DNA of 64,000 nucleotides from Eucalyptus grandis. Taxonomy: Eukaryota; Streptophyta; Magnoliopsida; Myrtales; Myrtaceae. Numbering within the stretch: the first letter of the stretch is position 1; each line of letters begins with the position of its first letter. Position numbers and translations under genes: made by a program. Shown in pieces: positions 47,676-63,274 of this stretch. The stretch covers positions 13,283,501 through 13,347,500 of the forward strand of contig NC_052619.1 of NCBI RefSeq assembly GCF_016545825.1, written 5' to 3'. The notes under the pieces were generated by a model. It had not been told where the DNA came from. It did not search any database and saw nothing but the letters and a program-made list of their open reading frames with translations.

Positions 47676-48984
47676 TTAGTTCACGACACTGCACACCTTC
47701 CTGATCTCTCCTTGATTACCAGTGAGCACTTCGATCGAGCCCATCTTCACCATTGCCTTGGCGAACTTCCAGCTCCAAGTATAGCCATTCCTCGTGTTGT
47801 TCACGACCAGCCCCGAAGTCGAGGGACTCGTGTACAGCGTCTCGTCGGAAGTCAACAAGCCGCGGCGCTGCAGCAACTGAATGTAGTACTTGTTGTCCAG
47901 AGTGTTGGCTGTGATGCTATCGAGCGGCACGGTTGGGTCCGGTTGGGTCTTGTTGCTCGGTGGCGGGCACTTGGTCTTCAGGAAAGCGGCGTACGCACGG
48001 TCCAAGGTAGGATCTTGGGCGTGGGTGGCGTTGAACGCGTAGAGGCGGCTCGAGAACGAAGAGCAGTGCGAGATTCCGATCGAGTGCGCTCCCGAGAGGG
48101 TCACCATCTCATCCACCGAGAGCCCTTTCCTAGCGAAGTTGGCAATGAGCTGCTGGGCGTTGAAGCTCGGCGGCGGGAGGTTCTGTGTGACTTCCGGGAG
48201 GCGAGAGACACGGCCGTCGCGGCGGCCAGCAGGGACGTCGTAGATTATGCCCCCAGTGAATAGGGCACTGTTGCGGCTGGCAAATTGGGCACTGTCACGG
48301 GCAGCAAAGGCGACGATGTCGGCACACGAGACTGTCCCAGGGCACAAGGCTTCGAGCCGGGCCTTGGCCTGGTCGATGATTTCAAACCCTCGGAGGCTAG
48401 GGTTGTTAGCGGGGTGATCTCTTTCCGCCGGGTTTCCTGGGGTTGATTTCAAGAGCACTGAAGCATCACAGCCCTGAGATAAGTCTAGAAAGTCAGTAAG
48501 AGTATAGAAATCACAAAATAACTATCAACCATACACACGCGCACACACACGATACAAAAGAAACTATATGCCTCATAATAAAAATTTACATTTCCAATAC
48601 ATATTTTAAGAGTCTTAGCAAATTCTCTAGCACACTTTCAACATTTTCCTTCCAATCATTTCAAGTATAAAGCAAAGGGAATTACTCAAAAGGGAAGAAA
48701 TAAATATTTAAAGAAAGCGAAATAAGTCGATTAAGGGAAAACTTTTGAGCATAAATACTTCTCCGTACCCTAACGAAGCAGTCGTGAAAATGCAGGCGAA
48801 CAAGACCGGCCGCCATCCCAGGGTTCCTCGAGACAGCGTTGAACACGGTTTGCTTGATGATATTTTCTGCCAACGGGCAAGTACGGAGGTAGTATCCCAC
48901 CTTTAGGGGGGGAGCTGCCATTGCAGAAACCGATACAAAGAGAACCAACGCGAGCGCGTGAAACCCCGCCACGACGGAAGCCAT
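47676..48984 (-). CDS. Class III peroxidase, peroxidase 5-like (PRX-F)
   Basis: Exons 48984-48769 and 48473-47676 (337 residues), phase-0 intron of 295 bp after FHDCFVR. Signal peptide at about residues 5-23 ([14 protein letters not shown]). [12 protein letters not shown] and [10 protein letters not shown] provide distal and proximal residues; GCDAS and eight cysteines are kept; it ends KVCSVVN. Exon 2 is 24 nt longer than in PRX-E, B and C because the segment FAARDSAQ is followed by a diverged repeat, FASRNSAL, just before the loop [15 protein letters not shown]. That loop helps line the substrate access channel in the family, so activity may be altered. Otherwise it appears functional. Confidence 0.94.
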
Positions 48985-49117
48985 GTAGCCAGAGAGAGGC
49001 GAAGTGGAAGCAGTTCAATTGAAATGGAGATGTTTCTGATGGAGTACGTGAGATGACGGAGAGGGGAAAAGACAGAGATGTGCAGAGATGATGAGAATGC
49101 AAATAGCTCTGTCCAAG

Positions 49118-49125
49118 TATTTATA
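49118..49125 (-). promoter_or_regulatory. TATA box of PRX-F
   Basis: tataaata on the minus strand, 134 bp before the ATG, in the same context as the PRX-E box. Confidence 0.7.
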
Positions 49126-49129
49126 GATG

Positions 49130-50999
49130 GATATAATGGAGTGTGTATAAGCAAAAGGTTGATTCCTCTTATAACGAAAACAAAGGAACTTGCGTGGCTG
49201 TACTACTGAAGAGATGCATGTTCTTTTTCTTTTTTCATTTCAATAATTGATAATTAAGAGATGCATATATATACATCCAAACTATATTTACTCATTATTT
49301 CGTCGCAAATGCTTTTTTTCTTGTCAAACACAAATTCATGTTGAACAGTTCATATTGGAATAGTTCTTCCTTTGCTCCTGGCACGTTTTTTTCCAGCTCA
49401 CTTCCTAATTCTTCCATGACTCTGCTCGGAGGGTCAGCTTTTGCCAAGTCTTCATGGCTAAATGAGACTAGCTGTGACGTTCATGCTTGAACCTTAAAAG
49501 TATCAACAGTTGAGATATGTCGAAATAATAATCAGAATATTTTGCCTGGCATAGAATCTGTTTTAGTATTAAAAAATCAGTCTGTGACGACAAAATTTGC
49601 ATTTCTAAATGAGATTATTTGTGAAGTTTATGACCAAAAGCATTAACGGTTGAAATTTGGTCTGTATGAACATTTAATCATCGTCAATTGAGAGAAGGAA
49701 CTAATCAATGGACAACAGTTGAGTAAACCGTGTACATGTACATTCGTCTCATTTGGTTGCAATAATGGAATAAGTCTATTACGAAATTAGCTATTATGCT
49801 GTAATGTCATAGTGCTGCTATTAATATTAGTCCGTTTGATTTAAGTGAAATAATATCTATTACGCGGTTTGGTTTCATGAATGACACATGTAGTAAGGTT
49901 AAAGAGCATAAGATTTACGAAAAATGGCCTTAAAATCAGAACTAAAGGGAATATGATCATCGCCGTTGTAATGGTCAATCATCATTCATTAGTTAATACC
50001 CACTAAAAGTAGGGCGCGTGACACACGATCCCATTTAAAATAAATATTGCATTAAACAAATTATCAGTTTAACAACTAATCATGAGTGTAATGCCCCATA
50101 TATGTTATCAAGACATTCGATTTAACATAGAAATAAACAGGGTAATTGGAAATAACTGATTCGGTCGGGATGTAATACTTATTATATAGAGGGTCACGAA
50201 ATAGCTATCGAAACTTTGGCCATAACAGAAATTGCATCGTAGCAACTTTGATGTAAATAAATACTATATAATAGGCAGTCGATCTGTAATAAGCTTTTGA
50301 TGCAGTTGTCTTGAGGTTTTGCGTGCATCATTGATAAGTTACCATCAAAATGACTCATGCAAGAATTGTTACCCCGCCATGTAAGGAGATCCTATAAGAT
50401 GGTTGATGATGGAGCGCACGACCATACAAGCATCCACGACATGCCCACTTTGACTTTGTTAATTATCATTTTGGGTCCTTGAGCACGTGGGACTTAAACA
50501 AGCTTAATATGGATCGAGCAATACCCGGTCAAAGATCCGAAGCTTCTTCGTTTGCTAATCTCGTGGGGATTTAATCCATTTTTTTTTATAGCTAACAAGA
50601 TAATTGAGACAATGTAGCAAAATGAAGCTCCTTCACTGGCCCTTTATCTTCGGCACACCATCGTGCATCAAGACTATCTCAAAGCTTGAATAAGTTCGAT
50701 TATTGTCGAGCAGATCTCAGTTTTTCTATTCTCATTCGAGACGAAAAGCAATAGCTCATCGACAAAATCTAATTACTTTTTTCTTAGTTTGAGAACACGA
50801 GAGCGATGATGTGAAGCTGGCCAATAAACTATTGTGTTAAAATGGGGGATTTTGTGTTTTTTATTGTCGTATCATTTTGGAAAGTCGATATCTCAAGCTA
50901 ATTAGAATCAGGTTTCCTACCCATCTCAAAATAAAATTAAAGGTTTTAATCTTGTATATCCAATATTACAAAATCAAGTGCAATACAGTGATCTTTTAA
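49130..50999. other. Upstream region of PRX-F
   Basis: No gene seen; paralogous to 40090-41720. At 50701-50730 it shows the uninterrupted version of the site that carries a poly-T insertion in the PRX-E copy. Confidence 0.6.
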
Positions 51000-52734
<1,735 letters not shown>

Positions 52735-54130
52735 GGTAGATATAGAGATAGAGAATTCAGTTATATGGAGTGTGTAGTCGTAAGATCGGACTGGATTTAG
52801 TTTATGGCGCTTCCATTTTTTTGCGGTACTTGGTGCTTTTGGCGTTAATTTGTGGCTCCGGAATGTGGAATTTTGGTTGCTGATATTTAGCTTCTTGAAT
52901 GACATCTCTTATGAATCGTTTTTGCTTTAGCTTTGACTGGCTCCTTTTGGTCCCTGCGCTTCTGATCATTGTCGCAAATGCTTTGTGGATTATCAATGAA
53001 CATGCTTTCTGATCATTGTTGGGTTGAGAAGATAGAGAAATTGATTCATTCAATACCCAATCTTGCGAGGTGGTAGTAATGACCTGATGCGTTTGGTTAA
53101 TAGGTGAACTAGTGGCTTTTTGTGTTTTGGGTGCGGTTTGCAGTTTGTGGTTTGGTCCAGGCCGGAGAGGAGGACACCTTTTGTATCTCCATCTGGGATA
53201 TCAATGTGCTTGGATAATTTTTGGTTGTCTTTCTTGGCTCTTCGGCTTGTGAGATTCGCTCAATTGTGACTGTTTTCCTTAGAACTACCAGAATTGATAT
53301 AATGAGTCTGTCTGGAGAAGAAGCTCTAAATTATGAGCAGGCGGGTGTGTTTAGTCAAGACCATGAATGGCGTTCCTTTTTGCTATTATGCCAGAAGGTT
53401 ATAGTTAGCAGCAATCAGTTATGGACCTCCTCTGAACATTTCTCCTTGATCATGAAGCGATTGCGAAGTATATTTGGCTGAAGTTGCTTCCATCCGCAGC
53501 TTTCTAGTTATCATAGCTGCTGTCGTCATTTGACGATAGGATCTTAGCCCTTCTTTATCGAAAGCATCTCGCACCTACAAATCAGCTCCTTTCTAATGAA
53601 CGTCTATCAGCAGCTTTCCATGACTTCTCTCCATTTTTGGAGACCACTGTCATTGGAATTCATCAGCTGTAGAGTATCAATGTGGTTCTCCGGCTTAGAG
53701 CCTAAGCGTTGCTCCCGTGGCTGCCTTTTTATTGTATTAGAATGGGGATTGATGATGTATGAGGCGGCTCCGGCATTTCAAGTAGAGAGTGAGTTCAAAT
53801 GTATAAGTGCTTATCTTGACATTAGATGCGATGAAATCTGCAGCACGCTCTTGCACTTGGAACGGATTTTCTTCTCTGTTGCATTAGGTTAGCTTTTGAG
53901 TTCAAAGGTTCTGTATTGACCCAATTTCTTGATTTTCAGCGTTGCACTTTGTGCACTGGGCTTATCTAGATTTTCTACAATGTCCGTTGTCATCATCAAC
54001 TGCAAAATGTTGCGAAATAAAAAAAGAACGAAGCCTTTTATGGTCGGCCAAAAGAAAATCACTTTCAGGCACGGTCGTTCAGTCTGTCACGCTTTGTGCC
54101 TTGCGATCATTCCAATCAAACATGATTTCT
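52735..54130. other. 3' flank of Ub-S27a copy 1
   Basis: No gene I can support; short frames have no family features. Matches the 3' flank of copy 2 (56684-57780) in scattered collinear blocks such as gacattagatg and ctttgtgca, so it lies inside the segmental duplication. Confidence 0.55.
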
Positions 54131-54239
54131 AATTCGCTACAGGTACATGCGCTTCCTAGGTGAACCAAACATGCTCGGCTTGAAAGCAAAGCTGATGAAT
54201 GTACCCACATAGTACCAGTACAACAGAAAACCGTGAAAC

Positions 54240-54870
54240 CCATTAAAGAGAATCGATCAATACAATTAGCACCCTCGAAATGAGGTCCAACGACAAACAG
54301 GATTTTAATGTTCCTGTCATGTTCTCGCGTAAGCTTTGCTTTGCCAGCACTGAAAGCATAAGCACTCCCGAGACTACAATAGCCGTCGATGGTTGATGAA
54401 GCAAAGTGGCCGATATCAGTTTGCTTCTTTGAGGAGCAGCCGATTGATCAATCGGCATACTGGAATTGCTCGTACCTCATTTGCAAACTTCAGGAATCAA
54501 GCGCGCTCCCATACCACTGGGACAAATACCGAGAATATGTGTTTTTCACATAATGGATCGATTGGAAGAGGAAAGTGCTGGATTGCAAACAGCGTAGCTG
54601 TAGGCAATTGCTTCTGGATGAGGGGATGTGCTGCAGTAATTAGAGCCAGGGTTGTGTCTCGGTCTCTAATCCAACAGCACAAAGTGAAAGGCTCATCGTC
54701 TCAGTTAGAAGCAAGGTTACAGGCGCTGAGCTTACCGATAGCGTCGGGATCGCCTCTTTCTACCCTTCGCAAATCCAAAGGAGCACCAGCATAAAACCTT
54801 GAAATCGTCATGAAGTTGCGGTAGCGCTCTCCTAGTCGTTCCTCTCCTTCGCTCTCTCTTTCAACTGTCT
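54240..54870 (-). pseudogene. Unidentified degenerate gene, copy 1 of a duplicated pair
   Basis: The minus strand retains coding-like patches in shifting frames: FMLVLLWICEG near 54785, ALITAAHPLIQKQLPTAT near 54640 and KLISATLLHQPSTAIVV near 54400. The region is collinear with 58970-59590, where the first patch reads LTFMLLWIGNIASGPLDTS. The hydrophobic runs suggest a former membrane protein. I do not recognise the family, and stops interrupt all frames. Confidence 0.4.
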
Positions 54871-55482
54871 ATGGAAACTCAGTTCCAGAGGATGGTTTTC
54901 TATTTCTCCTACGTCATTATTCAAAATGAATGTCACTGTCCGATTCTCCTACTTATCCCAATGGGATGGATCCTCTTATTGGCTCTGCTGTTTCGTCTGC
55001 CTGTGGCCATCCCTTAGAACAAATCCAAATGCAGGGTCTGTTCATGAATTTCAAAGCAATTGCATTCGCAGAGCTATCTTCGAATTGCAACCGAGACAGA
55101 TTTCGAAGCAATCGTTGATTTCATGCAAAGAGTTTGTGATCGAACGCTGACTCACTGCCCTACTTTGGGAGAAAGAGGTAAAAGATGTCGAAGTTCTTGG
55201 GCTTCCGAACGGGGTCATTATGTGAGATTTGTGAATACGTCTGTGGCACTCGTCGGCCGTCCTATATGTATTGAGTAATGTCCATTGTTAGATCACATAT
55301 CGAAGCATCAACTTCTTCACATATTCTCACACAACTGTTATAAATCAAAAGTTAGTAATTTAGTAGCTTAGTTTAGGATTGACTCGATTAGGTTTGAGCA
55401 AGATGGAAAGATTGAACCGGCCAGTTTGGTTTGATTCCCACTCCCTAAAAGTGGACCAATCACCCTTAAACTGACCCAACTT

Positions 55483-55957
55483 GCTTTCATTAGGAGTAAG
55501 CATGGTTCCAAGGCATAATCGAGAATCTGAAAACTGGATCGGTAAAAACCGTTTCAATTTTAGATTCTAAGATATGCAGGATATGCTCCACGTTCCAAAA
55601 ATTGAGAAATTTATTTCGATGGATATGTTTTCAATCAAGAAAGTTGGAACATGGAACTTAGAACCCAAAATAAGTTTTGTATTTTTCTTGTTATATTTAT
55701 TTTATACATGGCATTCATCATAATGAGTGGGTAATTTAAAACCATTGATTTGACATTTTATTTCACATGATATCCGTGACTATGATTTTTGTCTTATTAA
55801 TATTCCATACTTCTTGTGCATCTAAATATGAGTTATGATTAGTGGATTGTAACAAACGGTGATCATTAGAGTAGAACCTAAGTAAAGCCTAAAACTTGAG
55901 TATATAGGGAAAGTTCCAAGTTGAAGAAATTAGAGAATTTGTTCTCGTAGGTTTCAT
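55483..55957. mobile_element. hAT-like element upstream of Ub-S27a copy 2
   Basis: About 55491-55949. It starts taggagtaagcatggttcc and is homologous along its length to 51408-51970. The flanks gctttcat / ggtttcat agree in 7 of 8 positions, but the right end is poorly conserved. It ends about 260 bp before the ATG. Confidence 0.55.
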
Positions 55958-55972
55958 ATGGAATTTGGATAG

Positions 55973-56683
<711 letters not shown>

Positions 56684-58960
56684 GATCGATAGAGAGATAG
56701 ATAATTTAAATTGTGGAGTCTGTAGCGGTAATCTTTTTACTGGGTTTAGTTTATGTTGCTTTCGAATGATGATTGTGGGATTCAAGTGTGGATTTTGGAG
56801 CTCGAAGTTAGCTTTTTGAAATGATTACTTATGAAACCATTTTGCTCTAGCTCGAGTCGCTTCTCTCGTTTGGAGTTTGGTTCTAAGGCGTTGATTGATA
56901 AGTGATTGTGCTTCTGATTGTTACCGAAATTGCTTTCTGCAATGTGGGAGTTGCCGCGCCAGTTAGAAGAGCTGGCATCAGATTCATTCATTATCCGGAC
57001 TTGTGAGGCGGTAGTAAAGGGTTCTTGACGTGTTCATTTTCAAGCATTTCGCTCTCTGTTATTGCCGCTGTGTTCCTCAATCGCTCACACTTTATAGGTG
57101 GGAATCCATGTTCCTGAATCGCTTAGATTGATACTGAGTATATCTGGACGAGCTCTGAAGTATGAGCACCGGGTGTCATGAATCTGTTTGTCTCTGTTTC
57201 TCCAGTCCACGATGGATTCTTAAGGGGATTAAGTTGCTTCTTTTAGAGGGAGCTGTCTTTTGTTGTTTGATGATAGGATTCGAAGCTTGCTTGTTGTAGG
57301 CATCTCTCTTGTTTGAATCTGCTCTGGAGTCTGGTTTTGGAAATCTTTGTTGATTAGCTCTTTTGAATTATAGCTGTAAGAGACTGTCGATAGCAAAATT
57401 CATCAGCTGCAGCTGATGATTTGGTATTCTGGGGGGGGCACTTGTTATTTCTCCTGCCCACAGCTGAGCAAAATTCAGTAGTAGAACGTGAATCTGTCTC
57501 CATGAGATGTGTCGTTGGATTTAGATGAGCTGGAATAGAAGTCCACATGTATAATTTGATCTAATTCAATGATCTAAATGCTTTTCTCAACATTAGATGT
57601 GGTCAAATCTTCAGTAAGCCATTGCACCCAGAATGCAAGAGCTTGTAGATATTTGTTTCTTATGTTTGCTTTTTGAGCAGTTCATATTGCTCACTTTAAT
57701 TGATCTTTCCTGTTTATGATCGACCAGATTTCTTGATCTTTGGCGATTTACTTTGTGCAGTAGGCCTTTTCTAGGCCTGTAAAGATGCCTTTTGGTAGTT
57801 TGAGAATTGATCAGATCTAGTCAAGTTGTGGCTCTCTTGGGGCTGCTATGAATTGCGCAGGTTGCGTTACATTCTTTGTAGTGCAGGAGGGCAGTGCTCA
57901 TGGGATTTTGGAAGGTACAATGATATAAATGTTGGGCCCAATTACAAGAAGAATTTCCACTTTTTTTACTATAATGTCAAATTTTAACATGACCCTTTCA
58001 TCGTACAAAGAAAGCATGACCTTTTACCGTCATGACGAATTTAACACAACATTTCAAAGGCTAGAGAAAAGTGCCATCTTTTGCCACTATGACAGACAAC
58101 ATCCTCTGATATTCAGTCAATTCTATTATGGACGAATATCACATTGTCTTCTCTAAACATGCGCAAAATATTCCTCGCTAGTTGAAACAGGTACCACAAC
58201 TTTTCCCATAATCTCGGATAAAGGTCCGGACCTTCCGATTATGGACGAAACATTATGCTATTTTTGTCACATAGGTCAATACTTGTGCCTATCTTATGGT
58301 AAGTCTGGAAGGTCGGGTTAAATTTGTCTCAATGGCAAAAGTTTGGGCTTGGTCTTTTCTCGTCTTCTTGTTTGTCTTTTGGGTAGTTGGCTTAGGAGTT
58401 GTATTGTAGAAATGTCCTAAGTTTTCATAGGCAATCGCTATCCTGTTCTTCGAGAACCTGTCAAATATCAAATTACCAAGCACATAAAAAAATTATGAGA
58501 TGGCCATTAACTTACGAAAGGGTTGGTGTGGTTTGAATTGATATGGAGTTATTCGGACTTCGCTTATTTAGTAGAAAATGATTGATTTGGAAAAATCTTT
58601 CTAAAAATGATCGCTTGTATTGCTTATAAAAATGAGTGGACGAAAAAATATTTTCATCATTCACGAAAATATTTAGGTATAAATCATCGACCAATTACCT
58701 CAAGTGAATTTTTAAATATTATTCATTTTTCATGAAATAAACGCATCTATAGTGGGGTAATTTCTGAAATCATAGATGACGTTGTGATTTGCTTCTCTAG
58801 TATTTTTGCAAATAATGGAAGGTAAGTTGAGGTAGCAAAAAGAAGTAAACCAAACATGTCCTCGTGTCTTGCTAGTAAAGTTGGTGGATTTTATTTTTTT
58901 TCCTGAACACTATAAATAGAACATAAGAAGAAGGGAATCGTAAGGTCACACACCTTTCAC
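56684..58960. other. 3' flank of Ub-S27a copy 2 and intergenic DNA
   Basis: No gene seen. Up to about 57780 it parallels 52735-53980. Around 58550-58760 an inverted pair (cgcttatttagtagaaaatg and, reversed, tgcgtttatttcatgaaaaat) marks a probable small MITE. Confidence 0.5.
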
Positions 58961-58969
58961 CAAATTATA

Positions 58970-59590
58970 GATAGCAAGCTGATGATGACCAAACTCTACG
59001 ATGTAACTCAACTACAATGATTGATGATGTTGCCAACTTTTTCATCATAATTTTCACATAGCAACATTAGGCTTTCATTATCGATGGAGCTTTAGCAGAA
59101 AGAAAACAAAGATCCTATTAACTTGATTCGAGCTGTTGGTTAATCAATTGGTGAATGGGTATTGTTCGTACCTCATCCTACAATTGTGGAGGACTAATTG
59201 CACCGCGATGTTGCTAGGACAATTGCTAAGCAAACATGCTCTCACATAACCGGTGCACATGACACAATTAGGAAGGGAAAGCAATGAATTGCAGACTACG
59301 TGGCCATAAGCAACTGCCATTAGATAAGAAGACGTTGTGTAATAATCATAATCTAGGTGATTGCATGTCATGATCTCTCAGGCTGAAAGAAGGTACGCTA
59401 AGCTATAGGTGAAATGATCGCCGGCTTGGTACGTAGCTAGGTCACAAGCTGCAGACGTTTGGCTTGTGTCGAGAGGACCACTTGCAATGTTGCCAATCCA
59501 AAGGAGCATAAACGTGAGACCTAAAATCCTCTGTGAAGTGAAGTGGTCATTAACTCTTTGTATCTTCTCTTACTCTCTCTTCAACTGTTG
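58970..59590 (-). pseudogene. Unidentified degenerate gene, copy 2 of a duplicated pair
   Basis: Collinear with 54240-54870. The best-preserved minus-strand patch reads LTFMLLWIGNIASGPLDTS (about 59515-59460), followed by another patch, YYTTSSYLMAVAYGHVVC (59344-59291). Possibly exons of a small membrane protein, now without a continuous frame. Family unknown. Confidence 0.4.
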
Positions 59591-59688
59591 CTAAATTTTT
59601 TTAGAATATTTGGGTATTTAAAAGAAATTCTTTTTGTATGTTTCTTCGTCGTTTCATCTATCACACCTCGAATCCTTGTTGGGATAGA

Positions 59689-62600
59689 GATGATGTGACA
59701 TCTCAGATTTTCAATCCTATTTTCTATTGAATAAATCGGGCATTTCATCGATGCGCTTATAGGGCTGTTCTCAGAACTGATCACTCTCGAGATAACTAGG
59801 TTATTTGGAAAAGTCATTAAGGAATTTTAAGTCAATAGACTTGAGAATTCGATCAGGAATCGGCTATTCAACTGTACTCATATTTAAAGGTCATTACGGC
59901 ATAGTTAAAAATCGCTTAGAGATCAGGGATAGGTCGGTTCAATAGAGATGTGTGGCTAAACGTAAGTGACTTCACTAAATTGGAAAATTTTCGTCGACTG
60001 GCACTAGACTGATTTTTCTATCATTTTGATACCCTGTGTCCGTATTTGAATTTTTGAGATTTTCACGATAACCGAGAGTTACCAATGTGTCGAGTGGGTT
60101 CATTGTGGCTCGAAGAAAATCGACTATGGGTCATTTGTACTAAAAATTTCTGAAACCTACTCAGTAGCCTAGATCACGCTAAAAACACGCTAGAATGAAA
60201 TTAACCGTGAATTTGAATCCGATTTCAGAAATTAAAAGTTTTTTAATGTTAGAAATCATTTTAGGAACATCGACTTAGTCTCAGAAAATTTTTCTGCAAA
60301 CCGAGACTTTTTAGGAAAAAGTCATCATAGGGCCGTTTTTGTCCAAAAAAAATTTGGGACCATTTTTTATCGTGCAATTAGGAAGTAAGAGGAATTGATT
60401 GGTGAGAAAAAAAAATATCAATTTGATCAAGGGCTTGGTATTGGAATTTATAGAGGCCAAATTACGTTGAATTGAGAAAGAAAAGAAGTCTAATTGGCGA
60501 GAAAACTTGTGAATTCGTATGCTCCCCACCACCATGACTTATGGATCAATTCAAACTTCTAGATGGGAGCATTAGTGGCTGATGTGAGGCCAAGGGACCA
60601 GCTAATGGTGGAGGAATGGTCAAGGGGACCATTGAGGAGGAAATGTGACCAAGTAGACCCCTTGTCCTTCATCTCTCCCTCTCTCCCTTATCCACCGTCG
60701 ATCACCCCTTCCATCCTCTCCATTGTGTCATGCGGAAACCAGAAAATCTAGAGGAGAAGCCGAGCAGCCAGCCAACACGTCGTTGGGACCGCTCACCACC
60801 GCCGGACCACCGTTCGCCGTCCTCGCGTGCGCTGCTGCCCCGCGCCCGCCTGCGCGACCCCAACCCCTCATCCGAGTCTCTCGTCGTCACAGCGGCTATC
60901 TCGTGCCTTGTGGTGCTCAGGGAGCCGTCTAGCCGTCGTTTCGCTGCCGTGAGTCCACCTAGGCCCAGTTTGGTTCCCTCAACCTTCCTCAGCCTGTTGT
61001 TGCCTCAAACATAGCTTGTTTCCCTTTGTTTCAGCCCAAAACAGAAGCAAAGACCAATGGGTTTCTAGCAACTTGTTGGCCCGTTTTGGGGTTGTTCCGA
61101 GCCCTGAAAGCTAGGCCCACTTTGGAGAGAAGTGAGCCTCGTCGCGTCCCCTTCAATTTGCACCAACCGGATCGCCAAGCAAGTGAGTTTAATTCACTAA
61201 TCCTCGTTTAGTAGTTTAATGATGCTTAAGGGTTGTTTAGTTTAAACTAAGATTGATTTAGTGGATAATTAGAACGGTTTAATGAATTAGTTAATTACCG
61301 ATGCATGTTAGGTGGTTAGTTTTGCGTAATTAGCGAGTAGATAGGCTTTAATATTTATTTAACGAGTCTTGAAATTTTTCCGGGTTCGTTTCGGCATTCA
61401 ATTAGGCATTACGGGCCTTTAGATTTATTGCTATTTAATAATTAATTTTCGTAATTATTTAATTATTTATTTACTTTTTGGAAATTAGACTGGGATAATT
61501 GATGACTGGAATTTTATGCTAGTTATCGTGGTGCAATCTATTTATTTATTTGAGCTTTAATTTGTGTTGAATTGGTGTGATTGTGCTTTTAGGAATTTAT
61601 TCCTAAAATTAATTATTTTAAGTAATTAATTGGAAATTAACCGAGGCGTCGGTTTACAATGCCAAAAATATTTTGGTGGACCATATGAAATGGTGGGAAG
61701 TTCAAAAGTGAAAGTATTGTATTTTGGTTAAGGCCAGCCGTGTACCCACACACATGTATAAAGTGATAAATTGAATTGATTATATGGTTTGTGATGGTAT
61801 ACTATATCAATCTGTGAGTGATATGTTAGATTAGATTGTGAGCAGTATACCGGTATACTATATCAACCCACGGGTTTTGATACGTCAGTTTAACGAGAGC
61901 AGTATACTTTATCAACTTAGCAAGAGCAATATTATCAGCTTAGAGAGGGCATTAACATTATACTATATCATTCTACAGGTTTTGATATGTCAACTTAGAT
62001 TGCGAATAATATACTTTATCAGCTTAGAGAGAGCATTATTAGTGTGCTATATCAACCCGACGGTTCGATATGTCAACTTAGATTGAAAGCAATAGACTAT
62101 TTATCAACTTAGCGCAAGCTATACTATCTATTTATCAGCTTAGAGCGAGCAGTCCTAATGTGGGTGGACTTATAGATAGTATTGAATGGGCCGACTAAGG
62201 GATAGTCGTGATGACATGTAATCGGTTAGGTCGATTGATCGATGTTTCGATCTAAGCTAAATTGGAGTGATGACTTGATTCATTGAAATTATGAATTGAA
62301 CTGACTTGCAAGAAGGAACTGAGGCCAAGGTAAGTCCTCTGACCCGTGATGTGCTTAAGCAGCACTTAGGGCATATTTTCTTCTTAATTTGGTCTTAAAG
62401 GGTTGAACTTGCTGAGACATTGTCTCACTGGTTATTGTATAACCATTTTTAGGTCCTTAGATGGTGTTGATGGAGGACCAGAAGCCCCGGAATTTAGTAG
62501 TTGAAGCCTGAAGAATCGGCGATCATGTCCAACTAGTTAGTCGTAGGACAATTCTCTTTTGTTAGGAGTTGATTCCTTTTGTAAACCTTTGTGTATAGAC

Positions 62601-62799
62601 CTGTGTGTTTATAAAAATGTATTTTGTAAAAAGTTATAGCCCTACTTTCTTATCCCATTGGTTTATTATCTGGTGATTATTTATATGCTTTCGCATGGGT
62701 ACTAAAATGAATGGGTTGGCGATGCGTCTTGGAACGTTACTATTTAATCAACCAGGTGAGGGATGGGTGCGTGCTCGAGGATCGGGGCGTGACAGATGA
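59689..62799 (+). mobile_element. Solo LTR of the same gypsy-type family, 3.1 kb
   Basis: Segment 59694-62794 (3101 bp), starts tgtgacatctcagattttc, ends cggggcgtgaca, perfect flanks gatga (59689-59693, 62795-62799). Homologous to 31189-35006 over the first 800 bp and the last 600 bp. No internal retrotransposon domains. It contains a minisatellite at about 61790-62160. Confidence 0.85.
61790..62160. repeat. Minisatellite inside the solo LTR
   Basis: About three to four imperfect units of 90-106 bp, each with ctatatcaacc..., ggttttgatatgtcaactta and tatcagcttagag words (for example at 61857, 61963 and 62048). Confidence 0.7.
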
Positions 62800-62995
62800 C
62801 ATGATCGTTCTTTCACTCAAAGGATGAAGCCTTTAACCACCGCTTTTCCAATTCCTAAAAATCTCCGTCAATAATGCTCTCCCTTTATTAGTCGCTAATT
62901 GAGGAATTTGAAAAGATTTGAAAATAAAGGGGTAAACAACCACAAGTTTAGTGAGTAATGCATATCTTCTAAGCAAATCGACCAAACACTACGTG

Positions 62996-63019
62996 TATAT
63001 ATATATATATATATATAAA
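62996..63019. repeat. (TA)n microsatellite
   Basis: gtatatatatatatatatat run; short, low complexity. Confidence 0.93.
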
Positions 63020-63274
63020 AGTATATAGTATAACTAGTAACTCATAATCCAATTCATTAATATACATATTAAATCAAGTATGAGTCATTCATTAGTCAGA
63101 AATACACATTTAAATCCATCATTATGATTCAAATATAAATGGTCAAATCTATTTATTAATCTTTGTGAAAAACTATGTCAATGGTCGATCTATCGATCCA
63201 TCTCATATCAAAACTCATATCAATGGTCCATCAATTGACTAATCTTTCTCTCATGCATTTATTTATCATTTTCT

